This document shows, in pieces, positions 22,635 to 26,675 of a DNA stretch of 26,675 nt. Source of the DNA: an uncultured Schaedlerella sp. (lineage in GTDB: Bacteria; Bacillota; Clostridia; Lachnospirales; Lachnospiraceae); the NCBI GenBank assembly GCA_934435195.1, contig CAKSAJ010000032.1, forward strand, positions 1-26,675, given 5' to 3'. Below the pieces are notes generated by a model. The model did no database searches. It was given only the letters and a program-made list of their open reading frames with translations, and had not been told where the DNA came from. Made by a program: the position numbers and the translations under genes. The first letter of the stretch is position 1, and every line of letters starts with the position of its first letter.

Positions 22635-23945
22635 TTACTTTTTATCAATATTATAGAAATGCATAAGAATAATTACTCCAACAAACAGAACAGCAGGTAC
22701 GACTCCGAACAAAGATACGATTGCTTTAATAGCGTTTGCTGGCTGCTGGACATTATCCCCAGAACTGGAACTGACAAAACCATTTATTCCCATAATCAGA
22801 CCTACGCCGCCTATAGCAAAGCCCATTCCGATTTTCTGCGCAAAACACAAAAATGAACTTAAAATACCTTCCATACGCTGGCCAGTCATTTTTTCATTGT
22901 AATCAATAACATCATTGACCATAACAATGCTATATACGGACAAAGGAAGGGTACCAATGGTCATAAGGGCTGAACCAACCAAAATTAACAAGAGATTTTC
23001 CCCGGAAAACTGACGTATCATGCATCCTAGAATACCAATTACAGCACAGATAGATACGAGTCTGGATAAGGATATTTTTTTTAAAAATGATGGAAACAAT
23101 AATATAACAAAAGGCGTAACCAGAGAAATAATACCAATAACTCCGGAGAGAGCCACATTACCAATAACATAATTGAAATAATAGGTATTTACTGTAGTTG
23201 CAATATTTCCTACCATAGTTGTAAGAATGAGGGCAGTACACAGAAAATAAATATACTTGTTGTTTTTTAAAGAAACCATGATGTCTCTGATCTTGATTTT
23301 TTCTTTATTTTCACTGACCGTACATGGAACTACTTCTTTGATGGAAACAAAACGAATGAGACCTATAAAAATCATTGGGACCGCAATAACCAAAGCAATC
23401 AGAATCCATCCTTTCTGGGTCTTGCCAAGAGAATCCATCATAACAGGGAAAATCATGTAGCCAACAGCCGCAGCGATGACCCCTATAAGGCCTGTAAGGG
23501 TTGCTGTAAATTCCTTTTGGGCTTTATCAGGAATTGCCCGCATCATATACACTGGCTCAGCAGCACTGAGCAACGTGAAAAATACAGAATTGGTCAATGT
23601 ATACGTCAGAAAAAGCCAGATGCATTTTCCAATATATCCAATATCCGGTACTGCGAACATGAGAACAGTGCAGATCCATACTCCAATAATGCAAAGATCA
23701 TAAGGACGTCCTTTTCCCAGTTTAGTGTTGGTTTTTTCCACAAAATAGCCTGCTATCAAATCAGTAATGCCGTCAAACAATTTACTGGCCAGTAGAAGAG
23801 CCCCTATTACACCAGCAGAGATTCCGAGACAATTTGTTGCAAAGTAGGATACATAGGACATAACAACGAATCCGGCCATAATAGAAATATTACGTAAGCT
23901 CCACAATACAATTTTACTTTTTTTAAGCATATAGTTATCTGCCAT
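22635..23945 (-). CDS. GPH-family sugar:cation symporter (MFS, MelB-like)
   Basis: Twelve-helix symporter of the glycoside-pentoside-hexuronide family that brings oligosaccharides in with H+ or Na+. The start at 23945 is preferred over 23963 because GGGGAGG lies 8-14 nt upstream of ATGGCAGAT, giving 436 residues. Family traits are the N-terminal SLRNISIMAGFVVMSYVSYFAT, the acidic DGITDLIAGYFVE helix-II region equivalent to MelB's cation-binding Asp cluster, and the K-GKGRPYD loop after it. It follows the GH5 gene at very close range. Sugar specificity is inferred from that neighbour: probably beta-glucan oligosaccharides. Confidence 0.9.
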   Translation of the reverse strand: MADNYMLKKSKIVLWSLRNISIMAGFVVMSYVSYFATNCLGISAGVIGALLLASKLFDGITDLIAGYFVEKTNTKLGKGRPYDLCIIGVWICTVLMFAVPDIGYIGKCIWLFLTYTLTNSVFFTLLSAAEPVYMMRAIPDKAQKEFTATLTGLIGVIAAAVGYMIFPVMMDSLGKTQKGWILIALVIAVPMIFIGLIRFVSIKEVVPCTVSENKEKIKIRDIMVSLKNNKYIYFLCTALILTTMVGNIATTVNTYYFNYVIGNVALSGVIGIISLVTPFVILLFPSFLKKISLSRLVSICAVIGILGCMIRQFSGENLLLILVGSALMTIGTLPLSVYSIVMVNDVIDYNEKMTGQRMEGILSSFLCFAQKIGMGFAIGGVGLIMGINGFVSSSSGDNVQQPANAIKAIVSLFGVVPAVLFVGVIILMHFYNIDKK

Positions 23946-23964
23946 TATTAATTTCCTCCCCATT

Positions 23965-25062
23965 TTATTTCAGCCATTTATTATTGATACATCTTTGTAC
24001 ATCCCAGGCATACAAAGATGGGTCCGTATGATTCAGCTTGTAGTTCCAATAAAAAGAACCCTGGCATTCATTAAGTGCATCAAGATAAGACGAAGACAAC
24101 GCCTGGAAAAAGTCCGATTTTTCATCACTGGTCATCTTACTATAGTCACATGGCGAAGTGATAAGACTCCATTCTCCTACAATAACCTGAAATTTTTGCG
24201 AAGCAATGTGCAGATCTTCTTTCATTTTCGCAATATAATTCTGGTATTTTGGAAGAGTGTTAGGTGACGGATCCAGCATTTCCGCAAGAGTCAGATACTG
24301 GTGTGTGTCAAGTACAATATTTTCAAATTCCGGTTCCTGAAAAAATTGGTCCCAGATATTGATACAGAAGGCATCTGAAAATATAACGCATTTTTCAGCC
24401 GTCATATGTTTGCGGATTCTGCGATAACTTTCCCTGTAATAATTTTTTAGAAATTCAAGTGAATAGTTTGAATTTTCTTTTGCCCACTCCGGTTTGGCCG
24501 GTGGATATTGCTGACTGATCATTTCGATGTTCATATATGCCGCAGTTGGAGTATCGCTACACATTGGTTCATTAAGAACCTCAATTCCGTATAAACAGCT
24601 TCGTTGTCCGTATCTTTCCGCTATTTTTTCCAGAACATTTAAGGTATAGTCTACATATTCTTTATGGTTGGACCAGATACAAATTCCACTGATTCCGGAA
24701 TTGTCAGTTCCATTTTGTCCACCTGGGACAGTATGGAGATCAATCAGCACTTTCAGACCATATTCTTCTGCCCAGTCAAATGCACGATCTAGATATTGAA
24801 CGCAGGACACGTATGGACCTACATCTTGAAACAGAAAAAAAGGCACAGGGATTCGGACAGAATTAAACCCCATAGCAGCAATGTTGGCAAAATCCCTGTT
24901 GGTTATATAGTTGTTTCGGTGGACATCGTATCTTGCGCGTTTCTCTGTCTCAGACAGATTGATACAGAAAGATGTTTCATCTTCAGCATCAGTTCCCTGA
25001 AAAAAGGATGGATTCATCCACTTCTCAAGAACAAGCCAGTTTCCTAAATTTACACCTCTCAT
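23965..25062 (-). CDS. GH5-family exo-beta-1,3-glucanase-type glycosidase
   Basis: Retaining (beta/alpha)8-barrel glycosidase. The 365 residues open with RGVNLGNWLVLEKWM, a hallmark of the exo-beta-1,3-glucanase subgroup (GH5_9 in fungi and some bacteria). Acid/base Glu165 lies in YGIEVLNEPM and nucleophile Glu297 in VIVGEWSL. There is no signal peptide, so it works in the cytoplasm on sugars delivered by the adjacent symporter. AAGGAGG is 6-7 nt before the ATG. It is first in a two-gene operon divergent from an AraC-type regulator. A related beta-1,6- or mixed beta-glucosidase role cannot be excluded. Confidence 0.9.
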   Translation of the reverse strand: MRGVNLGNWLVLEKWMNPSFFQGTDAEDETSFCINLSETEKRARYDVHRNNYITNRDFANIAAMGFNSVRIPVPFFLFQDVGPYVSCVQYLDRAFDWAEEYGLKVLIDLHTVPGGQNGTDNSGISGICIWSNHKEYVDYTLNVLEKIAERYGQRSCLYGIEVLNEPMCSDTPTAAYMNIEMISQQYPPAKPEWAKENSNYSLEFLKNYYRESYRRIRKHMTAEKCVIFSDAFCINIWDQFFQEPEFENIVLDTHQYLTLAEMLDPSPNTLPKYQNYIAKMKEDLHIASQKFQVIVGEWSLITSPCDYSKMTSDEKSDFFQALSSSYLDALNECQGSFYWNYKLNHTDPSLYAWDVQRCINNKWLK

Positions 25063-25121
25063 AAAAATACCTCCTTATTTGTTTTTTGGTATCATCATAG
25101 TATCATGATAGTGTTGGGGAA

Positions 25122-25157
25122 ATTATAATAAATTCTAGATTTTTATTGAAAATTCTA
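25122..25157. promoter_or_regulatory. AraC-type direct repeats and GH5 promoter in the divergent gap
   Basis: AAATTCTA occurs at 25130-25137 and again at 25150-25157, a 20-bp step typical of AraC-family half-sites on one DNA face. The minus-strand -10 box TATAAT lies at 25127-25122. Its -35 position (about 25145-25150) is poor and falls between the repeats, as in activator-dependent promoters. A TATCAT repeat pair also lies in the GH5 leader (25090-25106 region). Confidence 0.5.
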
Positions 25158-25198
25158 CGAATTTTTGCTATTAAAATAATAAGAGAGTAGGTGGTAAT

Positions 25199-25993
25199 AT
25201 GGAAAATACCGATAAAGAGAAAAATTTTTTTCAAAAGCTGATAAGTGAAAAAATATTTGATAATATTGAACTTTTACAAAAACATAATTCTTATATTCAG
25301 GAACTCCACGAATTGAAAAGCATTGAGGAAGGAAACGTGGAAATGTTGAAAAAGAGCTGGGAAGAAGAAATTGGTGGAGAATATGGACATATAGCTGACA
25401 ATGTGGAAAGACAGTCTCGAAATATGTGTATTATAACCATTACCAATGCTTCAAGAGCGGCAATACGTGGAGGTGTAATTCCGGAAATTGCGTACACAGT
25501 CAGCGATATTTATCTTTATCAGGTGGAAAGAGTTTCTGTTAATAAGTTGATGGAGCTTGTGAAAGCAGCAGAAATTCAGTTTACTTTAATGGTAAAAAAA
25601 ATTCGTGATGACACAAATTCACAGATAAATATTAATGATAGCTTTGTTGCCAAATGTCGGGATTATACATTAGAGCATCTGCATGAAAAAGTAAATCTTG
25701 CAAAAATGGCGGTTGAATTGGGCTATAACACCAGTTATTTATCAACAAAATTTAAGAAGAAAACGAATATATCCCTAAAAAAATATATTCTCAATGAGAA
25801 ACTAAAAACAGCGGAGGAACTGCTAATTTATTCAAAGTACCGGTATTCAGATATAGCAGCATTTTTGGGATTTTGTTCCCAAAGCCATTTGGGAAAGGCC
25901 TTCCAAGAAAAAAACGGAATGACTTTACGAGAATATCAGCTTCAGTGGCAAAAATTAGACGATTATGACAGTTTTATAAAGAAAGAAATTTAA
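25199..25993 (+). CDS. AraC-family transcriptional regulator
   Basis: DNA-binding regulator of 264 residues. The C-terminal third (about 155-255) is a double helix-turn-helix: AKMAVELGYNTSYLSTKFKK, then YSDIAAFLGFCSQSHLGKAF and LREYQLQWQK. The N-terminal two-thirds are helical, with ASRAAIRGGVIPEIAYTVSD, a stretch seen in a Firmicute AraC subgroup without a cupin sugar pocket. How it senses a signal is unknown. It is divergent from the GH5/symporter operon and very probably controls it through the repeats in between. AGGTGG precedes the ATG. Confidence 0.9.
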   Translation: MENTDKEKNFFQKLISEKIFDNIELLQKHNSYIQELHELKSIEEGNVEMLKKSWEEEIGGEYGHIADNVERQSRNMCIITITNASRAAIRGGVIPEIAYTVSDIYLYQVERVSVNKLMELVKAAEIQFTLMVKKIRDDTNSQININDSFVAKCRDYTLEHLHEKVNLAKMAVELGYNTSYLSTKFKKKTNISLKKYILNEKLKTAEELLIYSKYRYSDIAAFLGFCSQSHLGKAFQEKNGMTLREYQLQWQKLDDYDSFIKKEI

Positions 25994-26008
25994 TGGTGCC
26001 TGGCACCA
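25994..26008. repeat. Perfect 15-bp palindrome after araC gene
   Basis: TGGTGCCTGGCACCA begins on the base after the AraC stop codon and touches the TnpV-like remnant. With a single-base centre it cannot form a useful hairpin, so a DNA-binding site or an insertion-junction palindrome is more likely. Confidence 0.6.
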
Positions 26009-26128
26009 ATATGGTTAGGCGTTACGGAAGAATTGAAAGCTCGTGATCAGATGGTGTGGGTTGGAGCTGTAAATAATATCCAAAATGCAGCAGAAGAGAT
26101 TGTGTTAAAAGAATTGATTTATACTTAA
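26009..26128 (+). pseudogene. TnpV-like C-terminal remnant (Tn4451-type element)
   Basis: Thirty-nine codons with no start, reading VTEELKARDQMVWVGAVNNI and then AAEEIVLKELIYT before the stop. This matches the end of TnpV-type proteins from Tn4451-family mobilisable elements, which finish with an L-K-x-x-(N/D)-x-M-x-W...MNNI...EIV..E(I/L)IY pattern. The rest of the gene is absent. With the recombinase scrap at 17086-17214 it indicates past visits by related elements. Confidence 0.65.
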
Positions 26129-26133
26129 AAAAG

Positions 26134-26165
26134 AGGGCGGCAGCATTTTGACTGTCGCCCTTTGG
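26134..26165. terminator. Bidirectional terminator between araC side and ABC-2 permease
   Basis: AGGGCGGCAG (26134-26143) pairs with CTGTCGCCCT (26152-26161) with one G-U, flanked by an A-run on the left and T-rich sequence on the right. It serves the converging transcripts. Confidence 0.75.
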
Positions 26166-26196
26166 TTATTTATGGATATTTCTTTTCTAATTCTCT

Positions 26197-26675
26197 TCAA
26201 TTCTTTTGGCTATATCCAATGGTACTTGCTACTAATGAAATTCCGAAAATTATTACTGCAACAATAGCGGCAACTATCATATATGAGTAAGCAGAGTTCG
26301 ACATTGCAGATATTCCCGGTCCATCTTCAAAATATTTTACAAAGTAAAACATGGGGATTACCACAATCAATCCCATAGTTTGTGCAGAACGAAAACCAAA
26401 CCAATAAGTTAATGGCAAGCAAATTCCTGTCCATATCAATGGGATAATAAATGCTGCAACAATCGAAAATAGCCAGATAAGCATATCAAAGTTTTGAAAA
26501 ATCACACTGGATAAACCGTTGAACGCAATACTGCCTAAAATGCTGATTGCAACAGTATATAGTACGGAAACATATTTACTCGCAACAACAGTAAAACGGC
26601 TTATCGGCATAGCTAATTGATATTTTTTCCAGCTTGCCTTTTCATCACTTGCGAAACTCATAATATTTTGCATAC
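26197..26675 (-). CDS. ABC-2 type transporter permease, partial
   Basis: The frame runs off the right window edge, so the N-terminus is missing; the Met at 26673 is probably internal. The visible 158 residues contain SFASDEKASWKKYQLAMPIS, followed by the membrane segments of the ABC2_membrane_5 family (the conserved block is DEK..W..Y..AMP.S). About four membrane helices are present. Such permeases pair with a GntR regulator and an ATPase that would lie beyond the edge. Substrate unknown. Confidence 0.85.
   Translation of the reverse strand, partial: MQNIMSFASDEKASWKKYQLAMPISRFTVVASKYVSVLYTVAISILGSIAFNGLSSVIFQNFDMLIWLFSIVAAFIIPLIWTGICLPLTYWFGFRSAQTMGLIVVIPMFYFVKYFEDGPGISAMSNSAYSYMIVAAIVAVIIFGISLVASTIGYSQKN

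Overview
The window looks like a patchwork of accessory and housekeeping DNA from a gut-type Firmicute, most likely a Lachnospiraceae (Clostridia) relative. This rests on low to medium GC, strong AGGAGG-type ribosome sites, a KtrAB-KdpDE potassium cluster, a LevR-type activator with a mannose-family PTS, and remnants that resemble Tn4451-type mobile elements. Assignment below family level is not possible from sequence reading alone. No tRNA, rRNA or CRISPR array was seen.

Layout: (i) 1-1056, a 5'-truncated group II intron with a partial reverse transcriptase/maturase and intact-looking domains V and VI. (ii) 1285-1520 and 10413-10593, two direct copies of an untypical, structured, terminator-ended repeat that bracket an AT-rich 9-kb module. 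(iii) 1686-10074, the module itself: a sigma-54 gene (rpoN), a LevR-like AAA+ activator with PTS-regulated domains, a textbook -24/-12 promoter, the mannose-family PTS genes EIIA-EIIB-(41-aa small ORF)-EIIC-EIID, and an intracellular GH43 glycosidase. It carries its own sigma factor, activator, promoter, transporter and hydrolase. (iv) 10240-10400, a GC-rich multi-stem element that looks like an orphan HEARO/IscB-type omega RNA. (v) 11021-16723, a potassium cluster: KtrB/TrkH, KtrA/TrkA, a small membrane protein with an apparent frameshift, KdpD with a recognisable c-di-AMP motif, and KdpE. No kdpFABC genes are present. (vi) 16980-18459, debris of a large serine recombinase and a Fic AMP-transferase with a winged-helix tail, whose promoter is studded with TTTAAGGGAAA repeats.

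(vii) 18670-22380, minus strand: a compact operon with its own promoter, a 36-residue small ORF, a GH3-family acyl-acid amido synthetase and a MATE transporter fused to an RsbW-like HATPase domain. This make-and-export cassette with a built-in regulatory-type ATPase domain is the best candidate for an undescribed system. (viii) 22635-25993: a GPH-family sugar symporter and an intracellular GH5 beta-glucanase on the minus strand, divergent from an AraC-family regulator, with AraC-style direct repeats between them. (ix) 25994-26675: a 15-bp palindrome, a TnpV-like remnant, a bidirectional terminator and the edge of an ABC-2 permease.

The two sugar loci (PTS/GH43 and GPH/GH5) fit a bacterium importing plant or microbial glycan oligosaccharides and cutting them inside the cell. 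The potassium cluster is ordinary physiology. Remnants of mobile DNA at nearly every module boundary suggest that the blocks were assembled by repeated insertion.
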